Origin: KBS50 sp042434095 | Lineage (GTDB): Bacteria > Actinomycetota > Actinomycetes > Mycobacteriales > Micromonosporaceae | NCBI RefSeq assembly: GCF_042434095.1 | Contig: NZ_JBHLUE010000012.1 | Coordinates: 62,001-126,000, forward strand | Direction of reading: 5' to 3' | Length of the DNA: 64,000 bases | Shown here: in pieces, positions 18,729-25,710 of the stretch | Position numbering within the stretch: position 1 is the stretch's first letter | Layout: each line of letters starts with the position of its first letter | Made by a program: the position numbers and the translations under genes | Notes under the pieces: generated by a model | Databases searched by the model: none | What the model was told of the DNA's origin: nothing | The model's input: the letters and a program-made list of their open reading frames with translations, nothing else

Positions 18729-18773
18729 CGACGGGGGATGCCCGGCCGCTAGGCTGGCCGGGCGCCCCCGTCG
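18729..18773 (+). terminator. Long hairpin between toxin and immunity gene
   Basis: Nested stems of 9 bp (CGACGGGGG with CCCCCGTCG) and 8 bp (GCCCGGCC with GGCCGGGC), with an 8-base loop, start seven bases after the RHS stop. There is no T run. It could terminate or attenuate readthrough into the immunity gene. Confidence 0.65.
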
Positions 18774-18811
18774 GGAGCAGGAGCGCGAGCGCCGGCGGAA
18801 GGAGGAGGACG

Positions 18812-19237
18812 GTGGATCACCGCGAGCATTTCGCCGCGATCAGGCAACGGCCCGGCCTGTACGGGTTGGACGGCTCGTTCGGCCAGTTCTCGGCCTACCT
18901 GGCCGGCTTCGACGCCGGCACCGACGGCCGGGCGCTGGACGGCTTCCGGGAGTGGCTGGTGGGGCGCCTCGGCACCGGCGACAACCTCGCCTGGACAGGG
19001 CTGGTGCTGCACCTGGCCTTCCCGGGCGGCTGGCCCAGACTGCGGGAACGCCTCACCGACCCGGCGCAGAACGCCGTGGCCGTGTCGACCCTGTTCGAGC
19101 TGTTGGCCGACTTCCTCGCCGAACGCGAGCAGCCGGATCGTCCGGCCGCGATCTCTCCCACGGCCGGGTCGGGAGCCGATCGCCACGGAGGCGGCCCGAG
19201 CGGGCCGGATGGGCGGCCCGGGCCACTCGATCGCTAG
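18812..19237 (+). CDS. Candidate immunity protein for the RHS toxin
   Basis: A 141-residue protein starting at GTG 18812 with an excellent GGAGGAGG five bases upstream. The N-terminal 100 residues look folded and acidic/hydrophobic (LYGLDGSFGQFSAYLAGFD, DNLAWTGLVLHLAFPGG); the last 40 are a Pro/Gly-rich tail. I do not recognise a named family. The immunity role is inferred from position directly downstream of the toxin domain on the same strand, small size, and lack of a signal peptide, as expected for a cytoplasmic immunity protein. Confidence 0.65.
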   Translation: MDHREHFAAIRQRPGLYGLDGSFGQFSAYLAGFDAGTDGRALDGFREWLVGRLGTGDNLAWTGLVLHLAFPGGWPRLRERLTDPAQNAVAVSTLFELLADFLAEREQPDRPAAISPTAGSGADRHGGGPSGPDGRPGPLDR

Positions 19238-19286
19238 CGACGTGGCCCCCGGACGTCCCCCGGTCCGGCGCGCCGCGGTGGCGGCT

Positions 19287-19313
19287 GCCGGCCGCGGAGT
19301 GGGCGCGGCCGGC
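19287..19313. terminator. Bidirectional terminator hairpin
   Basis: A perfect 10-bp stem (GCCGGCCGCG with CGCGGCCGGC) and a 7-base loop lie between the convergent immunity and MerR genes. There is no T run. Confidence 0.65.
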
Positions 19314-19399
19314 CGACATGGCGGACCGATTCAGGTATCCGGTGCCGGCCCGGGCACGAGCCGCGAGGTCCGCCGGGGGCCCGCCGCCCGCCGCGCCGA

Positions 19400-20128
19400 T
19401 CAGCTCCCGGCCCGGTCCGGCTCGCGGAGCAGCAGGTACGCGTCGAGCGCGGCCGCGCCGGCGAGCATGGCGCGACCCCGGGCCGCGAGGCGGGCGTGCC
19501 AGTCCCGCAGCATCGACTCCAGCGGCGCGACGCCGCCGGCCGAGCGGACCTGGACGATCAGCGGGGCGATCTGGTCGAGCCGGTAGCCGCCCCGCCGCAG
19601 CTGGTGCACGAGCGCGGCGTCGCGCACGTCGGCGGCGCCGAACACCCGGTAGCCGGTCTGCGGATCCCGGTGCGGCCGGACCAGGCCGGCGCGTTCCCAC
19701 TTGCGCAGCGTGGCGGGCCGGATGCCGAGCCGGCGCGCCAGCGGGCCGACGAACGTGTCGCCGCGGGCCTGCGGCGCGGGGCTGAGCTCCCGCAGCGCCG
19801 CCTCGACGGCCTGCAGGGTACGGCGGTCCTCCAGCAGCTGGACGTGGCTGGAGTCGATGAGCCGGAGCGCCTCCTCGGTGCCGTCCCGGTTGACCGCCCG
19901 CATGATCGACGCGGCAGCCTGGTGCCCGTGTGCCGGCACCAGGGCGAGGAACGCGCGGAGCGCCTGCGCGTGCAGCGGGGTATAGCTGCGGTAGCCGTGC
20001 GGGCTGCGCTCGGCGTCCGGAAGGATGCCGGCCGCCTCGTAGTTGCGGACGGCCTGGGTGGACAGGCCGTACCGGCGGGCCAGGTCCACCGGCCTGAGCT
20101 GTCCGCCTGTTTGAGGGTTTTGTCGCAC
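19400..20128 (-). CDS. Double-MerR-domain transcriptional regulator (TioE-like)
   Basis: A 242-residue regulator with two MerR-type DNA-binding regions. The first spans residues about 12-80 (LARRYGLSTQAVRNYEAAGILP, GYRSYTPLHAQALRAF); the second about 126-190 (RLGIRPATLRKWERAGLV, GYRVFGAADVRDAALVHQL). This layout matches TioE-like regulators. It diverges from the erythromycin-esterase-like gene with 60 bases between, holding two palindromes, so it probably controls that gene and itself. No metal-binding Cys pair is seen, so the signal is probably a small organic ligand. Confidence 0.85.
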   Translation of the reverse strand: MRQNPQTGGQLRPVDLARRYGLSTQAVRNYEAAGILPDAERSPHGYRSYTPLHAQALRAFLALVPAHGHQAAASIMRAVNRDGTEEALRLIDSSHVQLLEDRRTLQAVEAALRELSPAPQARGDTFVGPLARRLGIRPATLRKWERAGLVRPHRDPQTGYRVFGAADVRDAALVHQLRRGGYRLDQIAPLIVQVRSAGGVAPLESMLRDWHARLAARGRAMLAGAAALDAYLLLREPDRAGS

Positions 20129-20157
20129 CGGCCACCGCCAGGATCGCGGGAAGTTTC

Positions 20158-20181
20158 AACCGACGGTTCAACGATACCGTT
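20158..20181. promoter_or_regulatory. Tandem palindromes in the MerR/esterase promoter
   Basis: AACCGACGGTT (20158-20168) and AACGATACCGTT (20170-20181) are adjacent dyads ending eight bases before ATG 20189. A GATACC -10-like element lies inside the second, implying an almost leaderless esterase mRNA. They are likely operators for the divergent MerR-type regulator. Confidence 0.5.
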
Positions 20182-20188
20182 TAATGGC

Positions 20189-21397
20189 ATGAACGCTGCC
20201 ATCGCAACCGCCGTCCATCCCGTCGATGCCACCACGCTGATGGAGCTGCTGCCCGCCCGGCCCCGGCTGCTGGCCATGGGCGAACCCACCCATGGCGAGG
20301 ACGAGCTGCTCGACCTGCGCAACCGGCTGTTCCGGCAATTCGTCGAGCGGGCGGGCTACCGGACGATCGCCATCGAGAGCGACTGCCTGCGCGGCATGCT
20401 GGTGGACGACCACGTCACCACGGGCGCGGGCACCCTGGACGAGGCCATGGCGCGCGGCTTCAGCCACGAGTGGGGCGCCTTCGCCGGCAACCGGGAGCTG
20501 GTGCGGTGGATGCGGGCGTACAACGACGGCCGGCCCGCGCCCGAGCGGGTACGCTTCGCCGGCTTCGACGGCCCGCTGGAGATCACCCACGCGGCGAGCC
20601 CCCGGCAGGCCCTCGCGGCGCTGCACGGCTACCTGGCCACCCGGGTGGACGCCGACCTGCTGCCGTGCACCGCCGAGACCCTCGACCGGCTGGTCGGCGA
20701 CGACGACCGGTGGACCGACCCGGAGGCCATGATGGAACCCGGCCGGTCCGTCGGGCAGACGCCGGAGGCCGTCCGGCTGCGGCTGCTCGCCGACGACCTG
20801 GCGGCGCTGCTGGACGCCGAGTCGCCGCACCTGAGCGCCGTCTCCTCGCCCGACGAGTGGGACCGGGCCCGCCTGTACGCGCGCACCGCGCGCGGGCTGC
20901 TGCGCTACCACTTCTGGATGGCCGACCCGTCGCCGGCCCGCATGGCGCGGCTGCTGGCCATCCGGGATTCGATGATGGCCGCCAACCTGCTCGCCCTCGC
21001 CGAGCGGGGCCCGACGCTGGTGCACGCCCACAACGCCCACCTGCAACGGGACCGGAGCACGATGCGGCTGTGGCAGGGGCCGGTGCGGTGGTGGGGCGCC
21101 GGTGCGATCGTCGCCGCCCGGCTCGGGGCGGGCTACGCCTTCGTGGCGACGGCGCTCGGGACGATCCGCCACCGCGGCGTGCCGACTCCGGAACCGGACA
21201 CCCTGGAAGGGCTGCTCTACGCGCTCCCGGACGACCGGTCTCTGCTCGACGCGCGCCGGCTGGCCGCCGCGGTGGAGGTCGTCCGGCCCGCCGCCCGGGT
21301 GTCGCCCTGGTTCGGGTACGCCCCGCTGGACCCGGCGCAGGTGGCCCGCGCCGACGGGATCCTGTACGTCAAGGACGCCGTGGCGAGGGAGGCTTGA
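20189..21397 (+). CDS. Erythromycin esterase family protein
   Basis: A 402-residue member of the erythromycin-esterase superfamily, which in EreA/EreB opens the macrolactone ring. The catalytic GExxHG motif is seen as MGEPTHGEDEL near residue 30, with IAIESDCLRG, FAGFDGP and a second His region (HAHNAHLQRD). Many actinomycete relatives are succinoglycan-type hydrolases without proven macrolide activity. ATG 20189 is only bases from the predicted transcript start. Its 3' end overlaps the convergent HTH regulator by 29 bases. Confidence 0.85.
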   Translation: MNAAIATAVHPVDATTLMELLPARPRLLAMGEPTHGEDELLDLRNRLFRQFVERAGYRTIAIESDCLRGMLVDDHVTTGAGTLDEAMARGFSHEWGAFAGNRELVRWMRAYNDGRPAPERVRFAGFDGPLEITHAASPRQALAALHGYLATRVDADLLPCTAETLDRLVGDDDRWTDPEAMMEPGRSVGQTPEAVRLRLLADDLAALLDAESPHLSAVSSPDEWDRARLYARTARGLLRYHFWMADPSPARMARLLAIRDSMMAANLLALAERGPTLVHAHNAHLQRDRSTMRLWQGPVRWWGAGAIVAARLGAGYAFVATALGTIRHRGVPTPEPDTLEGLLYALPDDRSLLDARRLAAAVEVVRPAARVSPWFGYAPLDPAQVARADGILYVKDAVAREA

Positions 21398-22085
21398 GCA
21401 GCTCCCGGGCCTGCTCGGCGGCCCGGGTGATGCTCTCGCTCATGTGGTCGAGGAAGCGGGCGATGTTCTCCAGCCGCTCGGCGGCCGGGGTGTGCGGGCC
21501 GAGCAGGGCGACGCCCTCGCGGGCCACCTCGACCAGCTGGTCGTTGGCCCGGGCGCTGGCGATGGTCGCCTGGTAGAAGAGCTCGTTGTCGACCACGTAG
21601 CGGTCGCGGCGGCGTTCGTCGCGTTCCCGCCGGACCAGGCTCTGGCTGTCCAGGAAGGCGATCGCCTTGGAGATCGAGGCCGGGCTGACCTGGAGGCGCC
21701 GGGCCAGTTCGGCCGCCGTGAGGCTGCCCGAATCGGTGGTGAACAGGCAGGTCAGCACCCGGGCCATCATCCGGGGCAGGCCGGAGACCATGAGGACGGT
21801 GGTGAGCGTCTCCTCGTACTCCCGCATCGCCTCGGCGTCGCCGCCCCCGGCGCCGTCGGCCGGTCCGGCGGCGGGCGCCGGGCCGCGCCGGCGGGCGCGT
21901 CGCTCGGCGGCCCGGTGGGCCAGGTCGGCCCGGTAGGCCGTGGGTCCGCCGTTGCGCATCACCTCGCGGGTGACGGTCGAGGTGGGGCGGTCGAGGCGCC
22001 GGGCGATCTCGGCGTACGGGAGGCTGTCGGCCAGCCCCAGCGCGATCTGCTGGCGGTCCTGCTGGCTGAGCCTGCCTCCCGGCAT
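21369..22085 (-). CDS. Two-part HTH regulator (IS30-like HTH plus GbsR/MarR-type)
   Basis: A 238-residue regulator. Residues 5-45 form a transposase-like helix-turn-helix (AEIARRLDRPTSTVTREV). After an Ala/Gly linker, residues about 100-160 form a MarR/GbsR-type winged helix (LTAAELARRLQVSPASISKA, then RRERDERRRDRYVV). ATG 22085 follows a GGGAGA; a longer frame from 22148 would run over operator-like repeats and is less likely. It diverges from an alpha/beta hydrolase and probably represses it through the ATCGTTGCA repeats. Confidence 0.85.
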   Translation of the reverse strand: MPGGRLSQQDRQQIALGLADSLPYAEIARRLDRPTSTVTREVMRNGGPTAYRADLAHRAAERRARRRGPAPAAGPADGAGGGDAEAMREYEETLTTVLMVSGLPRMMARVLTCLFTTDSGSLTAAELARRLQVSPASISKAIAFLDSQSLVRRERDERRRDRYVVDNELFYQATIASARANDQLVEVAREGVALLGPHTPAAERLENIARFLDHMSESITRAAEQARELLKPPSPRRP

Positions 22086-22137
22086 GGTGATCTCCCTGGC
22101 GTCCGTGCGACGCGGTCCAGCGTAGCCTTCACACTCA

Positions 22138-22197
22138 GATCGTTGCAATATGGATCACGGCGATCGTTGCATTCCAGGCAGGCCCATCGCAACGATT
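22138..22197. promoter_or_regulatory. Three ATCGTTGCA-type operator repeats
   Basis: GATCGTTGCAAT (22138) and GATCGTTGCATT (22162) are direct repeats 24 bases apart. An inverted copy, ATCGCAACGATT, lies at 22186-22197. All sit in the divergent interval between the HTH regulator and the hydrolase, so they are probable binding sites of that regulator. Confidence 0.5.
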
Positions 22198-22270
22198 CCC
22201 CTGGCTTTAGCTCGTAAAATCGGCGCTATGCGCAACTTATTGATTGCTGAAGACACGAAGGCAACGTAGC

Positions 22271-22288
22271 GTTTCCTAAGTTGGAAAC
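22271..22288. promoter_or_regulatory. Inverted repeat before the hydrolase
   Basis: GTTTCC and GGAAAC flank six bases, 57 bases upstream of the hydrolase start. It may be a second operator, distinct in sequence from the upstream ATCGTTGCA set. Confidence 0.35.
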
Positions 22289-22344
22289 ATCGGTGCCGGC
22301 ACCGGGCACCGCCACCGCCCACGGGGCCTGTGCAGGGGAGCAGC

Positions 22345-23163
22345 ATGACGAACAGCAGCACCACACCCACCCGATCGGCCTGGACCGGCATGGTGGCCGT
22401 GGACGACACGGCCCTGGCCGTCACCGACACCGGCGGCCCCGGCGTGCCGGTGGTCTACCTCAACGGCCAGTTCGCCACCCAGGGGTACTGGCGGCGAGTC
22501 ATCGCCGACCTGGGAACGGGGTGGCGGCACCTCACCTACGACGAGCGCGCCCGCGGCCGAAGGTCGAAGCGCTCGGCCGACTACTCCTTCGAGGCCGCCG
22601 TCCGGGACGTCGACGCCGTTCTCGCGGCCCGCGGCGTGGACCGGGCGCTGCTGGTGGGCTGGTCCTACGGCGCGGTCGTCGGCGCGCACTGGGCCAACCG
22701 CAACCCGGACCGTACGGTGGGCGCGGTCCTGGTGGACGGCGCGTACCCGTACGACTGGCTCGACGACGCGATGGAGCAGCGGATCCGGAAGCTGTTCCGG
22801 CGGATGGGCTGGTTCACGCCGCTGCTGCGGCCGACCGGCCTGACCCCGCGGATGAGCGTCGACCAGCAGGCGGACAGCAACATCGAACTCGGCCGGCTGT
22901 CCCGGGAGCGCGAGCTGGGCCCGGTGCTGGACGGCATCACCGTCCCGGTGCGGTACGTGCTCGCCTCGGGCACGTCGCTGGGCAGCCGCGGCGACGAGCA
23001 GGAGGTCATCCGGGCCAGCCTCGGCGCGGTGACCAGCCGCAACGCCAACATCAGGATCAGCGCCAAGGTCGGCAGCAACCACGGCGCGCTGCTGCGCAAG
23101 GACTTCCGGGCGATCGCCGACGCCGTCCGCGAGGTCGCCGCCCTCGACCAGCAGCAGGGGTGA
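22345..23163 (+). CDS. Alpha/beta hydrolase
   Basis: A 272-residue alpha/beta-hydrolase. The nucleophile elbow is GWSYGAVVG (Ser near residue 110), the oxyanion region YLNGQFATQGYW, and a candidate catalytic His lies near the C terminus in GSNHGALLRKDF. The typical cap region follows the elbow. ATG 22345 has GGGGAG just upstream. It is divergent from a MarR/GbsR-type regulator, suggesting induction by a small-molecule ester or lactone. Confidence 0.88.
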   Translation: MTNSSTTPTRSAWTGMVAVDDTALAVTDTGGPGVPVVYLNGQFATQGYWRRVIADLGTGWRHLTYDERARGRRSKRSADYSFEAAVRDVDAVLAARGVDRALLVGWSYGAVVGAHWANRNPDRTVGAVLVDGAYPYDWLDDAMEQRIRKLFRRMGWFTPLLRPTGLTPRMSVDQQADSNIELGRLSRERELGPVLDGITVPVRYVLASGTSLGSRGDEQEVIRASLGAVTSRNANIRISAKVGSNHGALLRKDFRAIADAVREVAALDQQQG

Positions 23164-23168
23164 CGCCC

Positions 23169-23211
23169 CGGGGTGGTCCGGACGGGCCGGCTGCCCGCCC
23201 GGACCACCCCG
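23169..23211. terminator. Strong bidirectional terminator
   Basis: An 18-bp stem with one mismatch (CGGGGTGGTCCGG with CCGGACCACCCCG outside, CGGGC with GCCCG inside) and a 5-base loop fills the 50-base gap between two convergent genes. Confidence 0.85.
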
Positions 23212-23213
23212 CG

Positions 23214-23774
23214 TCAGTCGCCGGCCAGCACGGTAAAGGCGAACCCCGTGCTGGTGGGGCGGCGCAGCGAGCCGGCGCACTTGGTCCGGCGCAGGACCGC
23301 GTTCCGGCTCAGACCTAGCCCCTGCGCGATGAGCCGGTCCGGCCGCACCGGCACCGGATCCGCGAACGCGACCTCCACCCGGACCGGCCACGCCGCGTCG
23401 GGGCGTACCGGCGGGGTTTCCAGCCGCCACGCCCCGGTCCAGTCCAGGGTGAAGTGGTGACGCCGGGCCAGCAGCGGATCCACCAAGGCGGCCGCCACCA
23501 GTTCCGGGTCGTTGACGTGGTACCCGTGCAGCTCGGCCGGGTCGAACGAGCCGACCGCGGCCCGCTCGTGCACGGTGAGCTTGCTCGTCCGGTCGCAGGA
23601 CACGCAGTTGACCAGCAGCCACACGTCCAGCAGCTTGCCGTTGCCGTTGACGCGGAACCTGCCCCGGCCGGTGGTGGCCGAATCCCCCCGGCAGTCCACG
23701 CAGCGCATGGCCAGCAGGGGCAACCGGGTCCGCCGGACGACCCAGGGCAGCACGATATGAGGTTGTGAAGACAT
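23214..23774 (-). CDS. DUF1062 protein
   Basis: A 186-residue DUF1062-type protein. It has two Cys pairs (MRCVDCRG and LVNCVSCDRTS) likely to bind zinc, then a helical region with NDPELVAAALVDPLL and a C-terminal LSRNAVLRRTKC. Function is unknown. ATG 23774 starts just before a pair of AGACCTGA direct repeats (23782 and 23796), possible operator half-sites. Confidence 0.8.
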   Translation of the reverse strand: MSSQPHIVLPWVVRRTRLPLLAMRCVDCRGDSATTGRGRFRVNGNGKLLDVWLLVNCVSCDRTSKLTVHERAAVGSFDPAELHGYHVNDPELVAAALVDPLLARRHHFTLDWTGAWRLETPPVRPDAAWPVRVEVAFADPVPVRPDRLIAQGLGLSRNAVLRRTKCAGSLRRPTSTGFAFTVLAGD

Positions 23775-24020
23775 AAGGCCCAGACCTGATCTGTGAGACC
23801 TGACACGAGGCCGATTGCGCGCGGCCTCAAACGCCGTATGACCGGGCGCACGAGGGCAGCCCGGCGGAACCGACGGGACTGCCGCCGGCTACCGGTGAAC
23901 GGAAGGTGTCAGATCTACAGGGCAGGGGGGGGTCATGCGATGGTGTCCTCTTGTCCTCGCTGCGATTCGGTGCCGGCAACCTACGGCACAAGCGAACGGC
24001 GGCTCAACCGGTTTCCGGGC

Positions 24021-25472
24021 TCAGCGCGGCCGGCCCGCAGAAGCCGGCGCGCCGAACCAGCGGAGCAGGTGATCGTCCAGGTCCCGCTGGTCCTCGCCGA
24101 TCCACCCGATGTGGCCGTCGGGGCGCAGCAGGACGCCCGGCGGATCGATGGCCGCGGCACGATCCCCGAGGTGGTCGACCCGGTCCGACCAGCCGCCGAC
24201 GGACAGGCGTTCGGTGCGGTCCAGCAGCAGACCGCGGCCGCGGCGCAGCAGGTCGTACAGGCGGCCCCGGCTCACCGGCATGTCGGGCAGGCGACGACCG
24301 AGCAGCGCCGGGCCCGCGCCGAGGTCGTAGCGGATGCCGATCCCGGTGATCTTCTCGGTCAGGTGGCGGTTCACCTCGGCGAGATCCATCAGCTCGGTGA
24401 GCAGCCGCCGTACGGCCCGCGGACCCGGTTCGGGGGACATCAGTTCCAGCTGCGCGCGGGTGTTGTCCAGCACGTCCGCGGCCACCGGCCGGCGCTCGTC
24501 CTGGTAGCTGTCCAGCAGGGCGGCCGGCGCCCAACCGGCGACCTGGGCGGCCAGCTTCCAGCCGAGGTTGACCGCGTCCTGGACGCCGAGGTTGAGTCCC
24601 TGCCCGCCGGTGGGCGGATGAATGTGCGCCGCATCGCCGGCCAGCAGCACCCGCCCGATCCGGTACCGTTCGGCCAGCCGGGTGGCGTCACCGAAGCGGG
24701 ACAGCCAGCGCGGGGAGTGCACCCCGAAGTCGGTTCCGGCGACGGCCCGCAACTGCTGTTGAAAGTCGTCGAGGGTGGGCGGCTTCGCGCGATCGCCGAC
24801 TCCCGCCGCCGGGACCACGACGCTGTAGAGCCCGACGCCCACGGGCCGGACCCAGAATCGCTTCTCGGTCGCGCCGACCTCAGCGACCCGGGCAGCGATC
24901 TCCGCCGGCGGCGCACCCACCGCCATCTCGCCCATCAGCGTCTCGGTCCGCGAGGGTTCGCCGGGGAAGCCGACACCCAGCAGCTTGCGCACCGCGCTGC
25001 GCGCGCCGTCGCAGCCTACGAGATACCGGGTACGCAGCCGTTCCCCACCGGCCAGCTCCACCGTCACCCCGTCGTCGTCCTGCTCGACGCCGGTCACCGC
25101 ACGGCCGTGCCGGACCTCCGCGCCGAGCTCGACCGCATGCTCTTCGAGCAGACGTACGAGGACCGGCTGCGGGATGCCCAGCAGATACGCGTACGGCGAA
25201 TCCAGGTCCTCGGGCGCGGGCCTGTTGATGGCCGCGAAGTAGGCGCCGGTCGGACGCCGCCGGCCGTGTTCGAGGATCCGGTCCAGCAGACCGCGCATCG
25301 CCATCAGCTCGATGCTGCGGATGTGCAGACTCACGATGCGGACGAACGGCGCGGGCTCGGTTTCCTTTTCCACAACGAGGACCCGTACGTCGTGCAGTCG
25401 CAGTTCAGCGGCCAGCATCGCGCCGGTCGGCCCGCAGCCGGCGATGATCACGTCGAATGGCAGAGAGTTCAT
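24021..25472 (-). CDS. rox: Rifampin monooxygenase-like FAD enzyme
   Basis: A 483-residue class A flavin monooxygenase that closely resembles rifampin monooxygenases (Rox/RIFMO), which attack the rifamycin naphthoquinone and inactivate the drug. The FAD motifs are in order: GCGPTGAMLAAELR at the N terminus, LVGCDGARSAVRKLLG near 165 and LLAGDAAHIHPPTGGQGLN near 285. The C-terminal thioredoxin-like tail is short, as in Rox. ATG 25472 is preceded by GGAAGG and by a leader peptide and hairpin, unusual for this family. Other polyketide hydroxylases are alternatives; overall similarity makes Rox most likely. Confidence 0.8.
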   Translation of the reverse strand: MNSLPFDVIIAGCGPTGAMLAAELRLHDVRVLVVEKETEPAPFVRIVSLHIRSIELMAMRGLLDRILEHGRRRPTGAYFAAINRPAPEDLDSPYAYLLGIPQPVLVRLLEEHAVELGAEVRHGRAVTGVEQDDDGVTVELAGGERLRTRYLVGCDGARSAVRKLLGVGFPGEPSRTETLMGEMAVGAPPAEIAARVAEVGATEKRFWVRPVGVGLYSVVVPAAGVGDRAKPPTLDDFQQQLRAVAGTDFGVHSPRWLSRFGDATRLAERYRIGRVLLAGDAAHIHPPTGGQGLNLGVQDAVNLGWKLAAQVAGWAPAALLDSYQDERRPVAADVLDNTRAQLELMSPEPGPRAVRRLLTELMDLAEVNRHLTEKITGIGIRYDLGAGPALLGRRLPDMPVSRGRLYDLLRRGRGLLLDRTERLSVGGWSDRVDHLGDRAAAIDPPGVLLRPDGHIGWIGEDQRDLDDHLLRWFGAPASAGRPR

Positions 25473-25484
25473 CGGTGTTGCCTT

Positions 25485-25516
25485 CCGGGAGTGCCCACAT
25501 GGCGCGGCGCTCCCGG
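25485..25516 (-). promoter_or_regulatory. Attenuator-like hairpin at the rox ribosome-binding site
   Basis: An 11-bp stem (25485-25495 with 25506-25516, one G-U pair) and 10-base loop touch the GGAAGG Shine-Dalgarno of rox (25481-25486). The upstream arm can alternatively pair with 25550-25562 inside the leader ORF, where GGTGCTCCC repeats nearly the same sequence. Confidence 0.6.
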
Positions 25517-25522
25517 CGACAC

Positions 25523-25582
25523 CTAGGTCGGTCGCCCGACCGCGATGGCCCGGGGGAGCACCCACATCGATACAGCGTTCAT
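25523..25582 (-). CDS. 19-residue leader peptide of rox
   Basis: A short ORF reading MNAVSMWVLPRAIAVGRPT, with a perfect AGGAGGTGA eight bases before its ATG, far better than the rox site itself. Its stop lies seven bases before the attenuator hairpin and 51 bases from rox. The codons ATG TGG GTG CTC CCC CGG contain the competing hairpin arm. It has no known homologue in my memory. The likely role is regulation by ribosome position rather than a peptide function. Confidence 0.6.
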   Translation of the reverse strand: MNAVSMWVLPRAIAVGRPT

Positions 25583-25710
25583 GGGTCTCACCTCCTCGCA
25601 GCCGATCTCGCGGTCAGCCGCAAGCTACAACCGCGAACGTCGGGCCGTCCAGTCCTTTTCCGCTCGGCCGGCTGTCCTGTTGGCGGAGTGGGTCGGCTCA
25701 GCCATCCGGA

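Noticed and set aside
19053..20171. Long minus-strand 372-codon frame over the MerR gene
   Set aside because: It overlaps the well-supported MerR gene in another frame and has Pro/Arg/Gly low-complexity sequence.
23775..24020. Small plus-strand ORF near 23940 with a CPRC motif
   Set aside because: No ribosome-binding site of the right spacing and the frame runs antisense into the rox gene with low-complexity residues.
24021..25472. Generic polyketide hydroxylase call for the FAD enzyme
   Set aside because: The overall length and the LLAGDAAHIHPPTGGQGLN block match Rox-type rifampin monooxygenases better, although a polyketide enzyme cannot be excluded.
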